Shown: piece after piece, positions 1 to 6,250 of the stretch | Layout of the letters: every line of letters starts with the position of its first letter | Numbering within the stretch: the first letter of the stretch is position 1 | DNA from: Thiobacillus sp. UBA2597 | GTDB taxonomy: Bacteria; Pseudomonadota; Gammaproteobacteria; Burkholderiales; Thiobacillaceae | Assembly (NCBI GenBank): GCA_002339725.1 | Contig: DDKN01000038.1 | Location: 1-13,183, forward strand | Direction: 5' to 3' | DNA length: 13,183 nt | The notes under the pieces: generated by a model | Told to the model about the DNA's origin: nothing | The model's input: only the letters and a program-made list of their open reading frames with translations | Databases searched by the model: none | Program-made: the position numbers and the translations under genes

Positions 1-31
1 CGATCAGGAGGATGCGGTCGGCAGCCAACGG

Positions 32-3000
32 TCACCCCAGTTGCAATTTGAGCAGGCTGCTTTCCGTCAGTGTTCTTGCCCCTCCCTCGCTGCCGATTTG
101 CAGCCAGGTGCGCGCTTCCGTCAGGGGCGCGATTCGCACTGCGCCATCGGCGAGAATCTGATGAACCAGGTAGCGTGCCCCATCTTTGGGGTCGAGCAGG
201 GTGTCGCCCCGAAAAATCCGCACGATCCCTTCTTTCCAGAAACGCGCGGCATTGGCGTGAACGGGGCGCACGGATTCCGCCTTTGCCCAGCGGCCACCTT
301 CACAACTTATCGCGATGAAGGCGTAGCCATCGTGGGGCAGGTATTTGTAAAGTGGCAGCCTCCCGCCTGAACGGCCCATGTGCTCGATTCTGGTCACCGC
401 GTCTTCACCCGCGTAGCCGCGCCCGCTGCGCAGCCAGACCGTAACCCGCTTGATGACCGTTTCATAGCGCGGGTCGAGAATGGGTTCCGAAAGTGCCTGT
501 TTGACGGCCTTGCCTTCGGCGATGCGTGCCTCGAATGCCTTCGAGACGATGTCTCTCGTATCCTTGCTGATGATGTCGGCGATATTTTTACGTGTTTTTT
601 CCAGGGAGCCTTTTGTGTCGGCCAGGCCGTGTACTTCGACGCGCGAGGCGAGTCGCACCTTGCCGTCGTCTGACAGTATCTTGCGGTAGGCGGTTTGCTG
701 AAAAAACGCCCCGCTGGGATAGCGGTCCGGTTTGTGATGGATGTTTGCGTTGCGCACGATCTCCAGTGCCCGCTCCCGCACCTTGTCAATCGGCGGCGCC
801 GGAAAATACCGCAGCCTGACAGGCACGCCCTCACGCTGTCGTTCGCGGATTGCCTTGTATTGGCGCGCCATCTGTTGGTAGAGGCTGCGGTCGGTCTGCG
901 CGATCACCAAGGCATCGATGAGGTGATGCCGGTGATCCAGGCGCTTGTCCGGCCGGCGGTCGGTTAGCTCCACGTTCGGGCCGCTGTGCCCCTCCCAATA
1001 AGGCCGGTAACGGACGAATTCTTCCTCCGAAATGGGCTTGCCCTCTTCGTCCAGGACCGGCAGTCCCGCCTCCAACCGCGCCTGCGGCACGACGGTATCG
1101 AGCTTCCAGGCGCGGCGCAGTTGCGCGGTGAGCTCGCCGCGGGAAACCGCCACGTCGGGACAGATGTCGCGCAGCCACTGCGCAGTCAGCTTGGCGATCC
1201 ACGAAGTCTCGATGAACTGGCGCTCGCTGAAATCGGCGATGGCCTTGTCGTCCAGCACTTCTTCTTCGGATTCCTCCATCAGGAGCAGGCGGGCCTTGGC
1301 CCGTTGCCGGTTGTGTTCCAGCACCGAGGCGCGGTGTTTGATGACATTCCAGCGTTCCGCATTGTGGCCAAAGGCCTGGAAAGGGGTGCGGTCGCCTTTT
1401 TCGTCGTTGCAGGAACGATGGGCCAGCACGAGGTGAGCGCGCTGCCTGCCCACCCGGGTGAGCGAGCGCGGCAGGATGTGGTCGATGTGGGTCTGGTTGC
1501 CGTCCAGCGCGGCTTCCAAATTATTGATTTGCTTATCGCAGTAGGGGCAGTATTTCTGATCGAGCTGGCTCCACAGGAGGTAGCGCAGCACTTTTTTGTC
1601 CGATGGCGTTTCCCCTGCGGCGGCTATGGCCTTCCTGGCGTTTTCGCGCTCCCTGCGGTTGCGGTCGATCTTGGCTTCGATCTCGTTTCGGGCCTTGATG
1701 CCGAGCGCCATGTCGCGCGTCAGCTCGACGATGCACTGGGCAGGCGGCTCGCCGAGCCGGTCGATGGCCTCATTGACCGCTCGCCAGACCTGGCGCAAGG
1801 CCACGTCCACCACCACGTTGCCGGTGGGTTTTGCTTGTGGCAGTTGCGCTTTGGGTTTCTGATCGACGGCGGGGGGTGGGTAGCATTTTGCGATCGCGCC
1901 GTACTCGTCGATGCCCTCTGCCTGCATGGCCTTGCTGAGTTTCTCCAGGGCCTTGAGCGAATATCCGGCGCGGCCGCCATCCAGACCCATTTCCTTCATC
2001 CGGCCAAGTTTTCCGGCTCCCGCCAATTCGTCGATGAACGAAACGGCCTGCGGATGCAGCTTGCGGGGCTCACGCATGAGGATCGTTTTGCCGGTGGCCG
2101 CATCCTTCGTTTTGCGCTCCACCACGAGTTTCTGCGGCCAGTCCTCGCTATCGAACAGGGCCGGGTCCTGTTCGGAGAGAAGATTGATGACCTGAACCTG
2201 GGCATTCTTCTCCAAACGATCCCATGCCTCCAACATGCCGAGGGTGTGCCATGCCTTGCGGGTCGTGTCGCCCTTGAGGTCTTCCCGGCTTGCCCGGTCC
2301 ATGCCGAAGCTGGCGCGCTGATCCGGCCGCCGCAGGCCGGCCTCGTCGAGGGCGGCGTAGGTCTTCTTGAAGCTGAGCTTGCCGTCCTTGGTGAGTTTCT
2401 CCGGATCGCTCAACAGCTTGCGAACCAAGGCTTTCTGCTTGGCGTCCAGGGGCTTGGCATGACGCCCCATGCCCCAGCGCAGGTCTGCCAGCTGTTTTTC
2501 GATGCGGAACGCCTGGGTGGCAGGCTGCGCCCAGGGTGCGCGGGGCAGGCTGGGCTCCAGGGCGCAGTTTCCCACCATGGGGGCGACGGACTTCAGCGGC
2601 CGCTGGTAGAAAATGGCCTCGAAGAAGTGCTCACGGACGGGCGCCTCGCGGCCGAGCACCGTCGCGGTAGCGGACAGAGCCGGGTTGTGTTTCTGCTGTT
2701 CGTCCCAGATCCGGTTGAATTCGTCGATCAGCATTTCCCGGTGGGCATAAAGGCCGGCTTCCTTGAGCTTGAGCGACTCGCCCTTCTGATGGCGCAGGTA
2801 AAGCCACTCGCCCAGGGTTTCGCAATGCTGCTCCGCCAGTTGCGCTTTCAGGGCGCGGATGCCGCTTTCGACCTGGCCTTCGTCGCCTTCCTTCTTGACC
2901 CGGAAGCTGCCCGCGTAGCCGCGCCGCTTGGCGAGCTTGAGGAGAACATTGAGCAGGTCGGGTAGCTCGATGCGCTCACGGATGGCCTTTGCGCGCAGTT

Positions 3001-3304
3001 CATGGATGCGGCTCCCCCGGTCCGGCGGTACGGCCGCGGAGTCCAGGCCGAGGAGCGGTGCCAGGTGCGCGATGCGGCGCAGGCGCCGCGCCCTGCGCTC
3101 GAACAAGCGGCGCGCCTGCCGTGCCGCCCGGCGTGCTGCCTTCTTGGGCTCGCCGACGCCGCCGGATTTCGCCGGCAGAACGGGTTCGGAAAAGATACGC
3201 AGGTCGGCATGGCGGATTTCGCCCAGCGTGCCGTTCTCTTCGAGGGCGACGGCGATCAGGCCAAGCGACGCGGTGCCGACGTCGAGCGCAAGTCGATAGG
3301 GCAT
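32..3304 (-). CDS. cas9: Type II-C CRISPR effector endonuclease Cas9 (1090 aa)
   Basis: RNA-guided DNA endonuclease that uses a crRNA:tracrRNA duplex to cut both strands of a matching target. Seen: RuvC-I at residues 4-20 with catalytic D8; an Arg-rich bridge helix at about 53-80; RuvC-II IVELTRD with E527; an HNH domain at about 580-645 with THIDHILP (D608, H609) and N633 in SCNDEKGD; RuvC-III HHLIDA with H794 and D797; and a C-terminal region from about 800 expected to hold wedge and PAM-interacting domains. All residues needed for cutting are present. The length suits compact type II-C enzymes (NmeCas9 is 1082 aa). The HNH also carries C586-x-x-C589 and H629-x-x-C632, a likely zinc site. 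The ATG start is supported by GGAGGAG at 3310-3316, 5 nt upstream. A divergent tracrRNA candidate lies just upstream. cas1, cas2 and the array are not in the window and would be expected past its left edge. Confidence 0.97.
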   Translation of the reverse strand: MPYRLALDVGTASLGLIAVALEENGTLGEIRHADLRIFSEPVLPAKSGGVGEPKKAARRAARQARRLFERRARRLRRIAHLAPLLGLDSAAVPPDRGSRIHELRAKAIRERIELPDLLNVLLKLAKRRGYAGSFRVKKEGDEGQVESGIRALKAQLAEQHCETLGEWLYLRHQKGESLKLKEAGLYAHREMLIDEFNRIWDEQQKHNPALSATATVLGREAPVREHFFEAIFYQRPLKSVAPMVGNCALEPSLPRAPWAQPATQAFRIEKQLADLRWGMGRHAKPLDAKQKALVRKLLSDPEKLTKDGKLSFKKTYAALDEAGLRRPDQRASFGMDRASREDLKGDTTRKAWHTLGMLEAWDRLEKNAQVQVINLLSEQDPALFDSEDWPQKLVVERKTKDAATGKTILMREPRKLHPQAVSFIDELAGAGKLGRMKEMGLDGGRAGYSLKALEKLSKAMQAEGIDEYGAIAKCYPPPAVDQKPKAQLPQAKPTGNVVVDVALRQVWRAVNEAIDRLGEPPAQCIVELTRDMALGIKARNEIEAKIDRNRRERENARKAIAAAGETPSDKKVLRYLLWSQLDQKYCPYCDKQINNLEAALDGNQTHIDHILPRSLTRVGRQRAHLVLAHRSCNDEKGDRTPFQAFGHNAERWNVIKHRASVLEHNRQRAKARLLLMEESEEEVLDDKAIADFSERQFIETSWIAKLTAQWLRDICPDVAVSRGELTAQLRRAWKLDTVVPQARLEAGLPVLDEEGKPISEEEFVRYRPYWEGHSGPNVELTDRRPDKRLDHRHHLIDALVIAQTDRSLYQQMARQYKAIRERQREGVPVRLRYFPAPPIDKVRERALEIVRNANIHHKPDRYPSGAFFQQTAYRKILSDDGKVRLASRVEVHGLADTKGSLEKTRKNIADIISKDTRDIVSKAFEARIAEGKAVKQALSEPILDPRYETVIKRVTVWLRSGRGYAGEDAVTRIEHMGRSGGRLPLYKYLPHDGYAFIAISCEGGRWAKAESVRPVHANAARFWKEGIVRIFRGDTLLDPKDGARYLVHQILADGAVRIAPLTEARTWLQIGSEGGARTLTESSLLKLQLG

Positions 3305-3305
3305 G

Positions 3306-3335
3306 TTGACTCCTCCCGGAAATTGCTTTTATTCT
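3306..3335 (+). promoter_or_regulatory. Predicted sigma-70 promoter of the tracrRNA
   Basis: The -35 box is TTGACT at 3306-3311 and the -10 box is TATTCT at 3330-3335, with an 18-bp spacer. Transcription would start near 3342, exactly at the left edge of the anti-repeat. The -35 box overlaps the cas9 ribosome binding site (3310-3316, other strand). The -10 match is 4 of 6, so this is a good positional fit but not proof. Confidence 0.5.
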
Positions 3336-3342
3336 TGTAAAT

Positions 3343-3378
3343 GTATCAGGTATTCCGATGGTGGGGACTATCGGCAAC
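3343..3378 (+). other. Predicted anti-repeat, implying a CRISPR repeat starting GTTGCCGATAG
   Basis: The stretch between the predicted tracrRNA start and the AAGGC junction is 36 nt, the usual length of a type II repeat. Its reverse complement begins GTTGCCGATAG, matching the GTT start typical of II-C repeats. Anti-repeats usually pair imperfectly in the middle, so only the first 10-20 bases of the predicted repeat should be trusted. No second copy was seen in the window. Confidence 0.5.
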
Positions 3379-3401
3379 AAGGCTTTCAAAGCCACCGATA
3401 C

Positions 3402-3426
3402 AAACGGGCGCTTCGGCGCCCGTTTT
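3402..3426 (+). terminator. Intrinsic terminator of the tracrRNA
   Basis: A perfect 10-bp stem, AAACGGGCGC (3402-3411) against GCGCCCGTTT (3416-3425), closed by a TTCG tetraloop and running into TTTT on the plus strand. It probably doubles as the 3' structural hairpin of the tracrRNA bound by Cas9. Confidence 0.8.
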
Positions 3427-3596
3427 ACTTATTTATTTAGTCGCATTAGGCAGTGCCGACCGCTGTTCCCCGCTAGAGAGTGTATGTTGCACGCATCACG
3501 CAATTGTGCATGGAGCTCAATGAGGCTTATTGGACGCTCGCGTTCTTGGGCCGTTTTTTGGGCTGACCGGCTAAGAGGAGATTGTGCCTAACGCCC

Positions 3597-3797
3597 TCAG
3601 GCGGCCTTGACCGAAAGCTCCACCGTTGCGGGGTCTTCCATGCGGCGGCTGGCATCCAGGATTTCCATGCCGACGACGTTGCCCTGGGCATCGTAATCCA
3701 GAATGACGCCAGGCTTGATCTCGTCCGATTCTTCCACGGGAGCCGTGGAAAACAGCACGGATAGGATGTCGGTCTGCTGGTCGTAAGCTACTTTCAT
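3597..3797 (-). CDS. DUF2283 family small protein (66 aa), possible antitoxin
   Basis: A short acidic protein with the DUF2283 pattern: an N-terminal VAYDQQTDILSVLF strand pair, an ESDEIKPGVILDYDAQGNVVGMEIL core and a charged C-terminus. The molecular function of the family is unknown. Members commonly sit next to DUF4258 genes, as here, where the ATG overlaps the upstream stop as ATGA. That overlap predicts translational coupling and a stoichiometric partnership. An antitoxin or partner role is an inference from the operon layout and size. No DNA-binding motif is obvious. Confidence 0.85.
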   Translation of the reverse strand: MKVAYDQQTDILSVLFSTAPVEESDEIKPGVILDYDAQGNVVGMEILDASRRMEDPATVELSVKAA

Positions 3798-4051
3798 AGC
3801 TGGTTCCAATACTTTTCGATCTTGCTGGTTCGGTACAGCGTAACGATGACGGGCGGGGTGTGCCAGTCTTCGACGATTAGGCGCAGCAGATAGGTCTTGC
3901 CATCCGCGCTCACACGTCCTTGGTATACCTTGCGACCATCCAATCCGGCAACGATCTGCTCCGGTTCGGCCATGACAGCCTCGACCCACTCGGGGCGTAC
4001 TTGCCGGCGCTGCATTTCTAACCCGGCATGTTCGGTCAGGCGGTATCCCAT
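3794..4051 (-). CDS. DUF4258 family protein (85 aa), toxin-like partner
   Basis: Starts MGYRLTEHAGLEMQRR and ends VIVTLYRTSKIEKYWNQL, the two conserved ends of DUF4258 (an HA motif in the first helix and a closing strand with a TSKIEKYW-type tail). The family is often paired with small DUF2283 proteins and has been proposed to be toxin-like, but no activity can be read from the sequence. An upstream in-frame ATG at 4093 would add 14 residues unlike the family, so the start at 4051 is preferred. That ATG lies inside a perfect palindrome (4045-4061), which could be an autoregulatory operator. The last codons overlap the DUF2283 start. The pair sits just beyond the cas9/tracrRNA locus; any functional link is unproven. 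Confidence 0.8.
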   Translation of the reverse strand: MGYRLTEHAGLEMQRRQVRPEWVEAVMAEPEQIVAGLDGRKVYQGRVSADGKTYLLRLIVEDWHTPPVIVTLYRTSKIEKYWNQL

Positions 4052-4061
4052 GCCGTGGGAT
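4045..4061. promoter_or_regulatory. Palindrome over the DUF4258 start, possible operator
   Basis: Perfect 6-bp arms ATCCCA / TGGGAT separated by 5 bp, with the DUF4258 start codon inside. Toxin-antitoxin operons often autoregulate through such sites. An RNA hairpin hiding the start codon is the alternative. A second short inverted repeat, ACCCC...GGGGT, lies just upstream at about 4065-4080. Confidence 0.35.
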
Positions 4062-4101
4062 GTTACCCCAGTTGCGGGGTGTGTTCCACGCACGATTCAA
4101 C

Positions 4102-4118
4102 GGTGCACGGAGTGCACC
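4102..4118. repeat. Perfect small palindrome, dispersed-repeat-like
   Basis: GGTGCAC (4102-4108), GGA, GTGCACC (4112-4118), a perfect 7-bp inverted repeat. Read on the minus strand it continues as GTAGGGTGCACTCCGTGCAC, a form resembling the short TAGGGTG-type intergenic elements scattered through many proteobacterial genomes. It lies upstream of the DUF4258 gene. No T-run follows, so a terminator is unlikely. Confidence 0.4.
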
Positions 4119-4181
4119 CTACAAATTTAAGAGAGCCGTAGGGCAGCTGCGCACAGCAAGCCGTCGGACGACAGCCCGGTT

Positions 4182-4421
4182 TTAGGGCCTTTTCGCCTTG
4201 CGGATGTAGACCGCGATGTCCTGGCCGCGCGTCTGCAGGTCGACCAGTTCATGACCCGACTGGCGGCAGAAGGCGCGGAAGTTGCGCGGTGAGTCGTCGT
4301 TGGCGGTCAAGACGCAGAGCAGGTCACCCGACTCCATGGTCTTGATCTGGCGGTAGATGTCCACCACCGGCAGGGGGCAGTTCTTGCCGCGCACATCCAA
4401 GGTTTCTTGACTCGCGTTCAT
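4182..4421 (-). CDS. TusA-like sulfur carrier / sulfurtransferase (79 aa)
   Basis: A small cytoplasmic protein of the TusA/SirA fold. LDVRGKNCPLPVVDIYRQI at residues 8-26 contains the CPxP motif, with C15 the persulfide-carrying cysteine, followed by the GDLLCVLTANDDSPRNFRAFC segment and a closing strand. Such proteins pass sulfane sulfur to tRNA thiolation, molybdenum cofactor synthesis or, in sulfur oxidisers, the Dsr/Hdr pathway. A clear AAGGAG lies 6 nt before the ATG. The gene stands alone, 227 bp downstream of rlmM on the same strand, with no rhodanese, dsrE or hdr gene nearby, so its pathway cannot be read from context. It has extra cysteines (C36, C51) beyond the motif. The exact TusA/YedF-type subfamily is uncertain. 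Confidence 0.85.
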   Translation of the reverse strand: MNASQETLDVRGKNCPLPVVDIYRQIKTMESGDLLCVLTANDDSPRNFRAFCRQSGHELVDLQTRGQDIAVYIRKAKRP

Positions 4422-4648
4422 CTTGAGCTCCTTCGCTTGAATTGATGGCTCGGGATTTCCGGCCGCTTGCGTGTTGCGGGCTCATTATGCGCAGCCTGGG
4501 TGGCGGGCTTGTCCGGTGCTTACCTAAGGGTGATTCCCGATCGCGGGGCCGGAGATTTTTCGCCCTCCCCGCGCTTTGCGCCGCGCTTCGGGCGTTTTCG
4601 GCCAGGGGGCGACCTCGTAATGTCACGTAGTTGGGCCCTGGCTCCGCC

Positions 4649-5698
4649 TCAATCGCGCCGTTCGAGATAGCTGGTCACCTCTTCCCGGTCGTGATAAAGC
4701 TGCTTGAAGCGCAGCCGGTAGGGCACCTTGGCCTGGCGCAGGGTGTCCTGGATGATGGCCTTGCAGCGCAGGTATTCCTCGTAGCGTTTTTTCATGGGCA
4801 GCTTCAGGTTGAAGATGCTGCGCTTGCACCAGCCCTGGGCCAGCCATTTGGCCACCAGTTGGGCGATGCGCGCGGGCTGCTCGACCATGTCGCAGACCAT
4901 CCAGTCCACCGGTTTCACCGGCCGGTAGCGGAAGCCGTCGTCCTGCACGTGGCTGACGGCGTATTCGGCCAGGAGCTTCTTGTCCATGCGGCCGTTGTCG
5001 ACGGCGGTGACCTTGAGGCCGCGGCTGGCGAACTGCCAGGTCCAGCCGCCGGGGGCGGCGCCGAGGTCGACCACGCGCAGGCCCTGCCTGAGATAACGCT
5101 GCTGGTCCTGTTGATCGAGGAAGACGTGGAAGGCCTCGGCCAGCTTCATGGTCGAGCGGCTGGGCGCTTCGTGCGGGTAGCGCAGGCGCGGGATGCCCTG
5201 GGGCCAGGGCGAGGCGTTGTCGGGTTCGCTGGTGGCGAGCCAGGCGCTCTGCTTGTCGGTGAAGAAGACGTGCAGGCGCGGGCCGCGCGGGCTGCCGAGC
5301 TTGACCTTGCGCTCGGTCAAGGCCTTTTCCAGATAGGGCGCGAACTTGCGGCAGAAGGGCAGGAGCGGCTTGCCGGCCTCGGTGTCGGCCGCCTCCAGCC
5401 ACAGCTCGCAATAGGCGGCGGGCGGCACGGCCAGGGCGATGGGGCCGGTGCGGTCGCGCTCGGGCAGCTGCTCGACGTGGCCGATCACGCGCAGGCACTG
5501 GCGGGCGAACACCCAGCGGAAGAAGGGCAGGGCAGCCAGTTCGTCGGCGGCCGCTTCGGGCAGCGGCAGGTAGACGGCGCCGCCGCCGGGCAGGGGTTGG
5601 GCCTGGCTGTCGATGCCGAGTTCCCGGGCATAGGATTCGGCCTCGCGGCCGCATTCGGGTTCGAAGCCGGCGCGGCAATAAAGCAGTAATCCGGACAT
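4649..5698 (-). CDS. rlmM: 23S rRNA (cytidine-2498-2'-O)-methyltransferase RlmM
   Basis: A SAM-dependent enzyme that 2'-O-methylates C2498 in the peptidyl transferase centre of 23S rRNA. Seen: an N-terminal THUMP-like region starting LLLYCRAGFEPEC, FARQ at 64-67, the segment HVFF at 143-146, IPRLRYPHEAPSRSTMKLAEAFHVF at 169-193 (catalytic K185), the SAM loop DLGAAPGGWTW at 211-221, WMVCDMVEQP with D270, IFNLKLPMKKRYEE with K299, and LYHDREEV at 335-341 carrying the final Glu of the K-D-K-E set. The 349 aa compares with about 366 in E. coli, and recognition across the whole length is strong. No good Shine-Dalgarno precedes the ATG, but the N-terminus fits the family. It is divergent from the cytochrome c' gene. 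Confidence 0.97.
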   Translation of the reverse strand: MSGLLLYCRAGFEPECGREAESYARELGIDSQAQPLPGGGAVYLPLPEAAADELAALPFFRWVFARQCLRVIGHVEQLPERDRTGPIALAVPPAAYCELWLEAADTEAGKPLLPFCRKFAPYLEKALTERKVKLGSPRGPRLHVFFTDKQSAWLATSEPDNASPWPQGIPRLRYPHEAPSRSTMKLAEAFHVFLDQQDQQRYLRQGLRVVDLGAAPGGWTWQFASRGLKVTAVDNGRMDKKLLAEYAVSHVQDDGFRYRPVKPVDWMVCDMVEQPARIAQLVAKWLAQGWCKRSIFNLKLPMKKRYEEYLRCKAIIQDTLRQAKVPYRLRFKQLYHDREEVTSYLERRD

Positions 5699-5723
5699 GG
5701 ATAAAATGGGGGGCGGAATAAAG

Positions 5724-5751
5724 TTGCGAATCGGGGTGTTTGTTCAATAAT
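5724..5751 (+). promoter_or_regulatory. Predicted promoter for the cytochrome c' operon
   Basis: The -35 box is TTGCGA (5724-5729) and the -10 box AATAAT (5746-5751), with a 16-bp spacer, about 60 bp before the cytochrome c' ATG and inside the rlmM-cytochrome intergenic region. No clear FNR or NNR half-site pair was recognised. Confidence 0.4.
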
Positions 5752-5810
5752 GCAGCTTACGCTGCCGCAAGGCGCATCCGCAATTCAAATCAAGGTAAGA
5801 GGAGGCATTC

Positions 5811-6245
5811 ATGAAGCAGGCAATCTCGAAGCTGTTGCTGTTGGGTCTGGCCGCGGGTCTGGCGACACCGGCCCTGGCCGACGACGAAGAGGTCATCAAA
5901 TACCGCAAGAACGTGATGAAGGCCTATGGTGCCCACATGGCGGCGGCCGGCGCCATCGTGCAGGGCAAGGTGAAGGGCTCCCTGGTGGGGCATGCCCGGG
6001 CCATGGAGGCGACCACCAAAAACATGGCGGCCATGTTCCCGGCCGGCTCCGATTTCGGCGAGACCAACGCCTTGGATACGGTGTGGTCGAAGCGGGCCGA
6101 TTTCGAGAAGCGGGCCAAGGATACCGAGGCCAAGGCGGCGGCCTTCGCCAAGGCCGCCGGCGGCAGTGACGCGGCGGCCAAATTCCGGGAGCTGTCCGAC
6201 AGCTGCAAGGCCTGCCACAAGGACTATCGCAAGGAGCAGAAGTAA
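5811..6245 (+). CDS. Cytochrome c' (periplasmic, monoheme, 144 aa)
   Basis: A periplasmic four-helix-bundle cytochrome that typically carries a high-spin five-coordinate heme and binds NO; in denitrifiers it is linked to NO tolerance. Seen: a signal peptide of about 23 residues ending ATPALA before DDEEV; an Ala-rich helical body; and CKACH at 132-136 close to the C-terminus (CKACHKDYRKEQK), the diagnostic heme position of this family. Length is typical. GGAGG lies 5 nt before the ATG and a promoter is predicted at 5724-5751. A second cytochrome starts 5 bp after the stop, so co-transcription is likely. NO binding is family knowledge, not visible here. Confidence 0.93.
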   Translation: MKQAISKLLLLGLAAGLATPALADDEEVIKYRKNVMKAYGAHMAAAGAIVQGKVKGSLVGHARAMEATTKNMAAMFPAGSDFGETNALDTVWSKRADFEKRAKDTEAKAAAFAKAAGGSDAAAKFRELSDSCKACHKDYRKEQK

Positions 6246-6250
6246 GCGGC

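Larger units (their letters stand above)
3342..3427 (+). ncRNA. Candidate tracrRNA of the type II-C system
   Basis: A trans-activating RNA that would pair with pre-crRNA repeats, recruit RNase III and anchor the guide in Cas9. Seen, in order: an anti-repeat ending ATCGGCAAC at 3378; the AAGGC-type junction that follows the anti-repeat in known II-C tracrRNAs such as that of Neisseria; a small nexus-like hairpin GGCTTTCAAAGCC at 3381-3393; a linker; and a 10-bp stem with a TTCG tetraloop followed by TTTT. A promoter at 3306-3335 would give an RNA of about 86 nt, a usual size. It is divergent from cas9, and the tracrRNA-cas9 order is common in II-C loci. The matching repeat is not in the window, so the pairing is inferred. 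The ends are approximate. Confidence 0.75.

Noticed and set aside
986..2965. Long plus-strand open frame (659 codons) opposite cas9
   Set aside because: It lies fully antisense to a Cas9 with all motifs intact, has no recognisable domain and a composition typical of a high-GC antisense frame.
3445..3592. Possible integron attC site (ttaggc ... gcctaac)
   Set aside because: The two core-like boxes are in the wrong order for attC (which runs RYYYAAC then GTTRRRY), and one lacks the GTT.
4623..5747. Minus-strand (374 codons) and plus-strand (352 codons) frames over rlmM
   Set aside because: Both overlap the complete rlmM reading frame and show only low-complexity Arg/Pro or Gly/Ala sequence.
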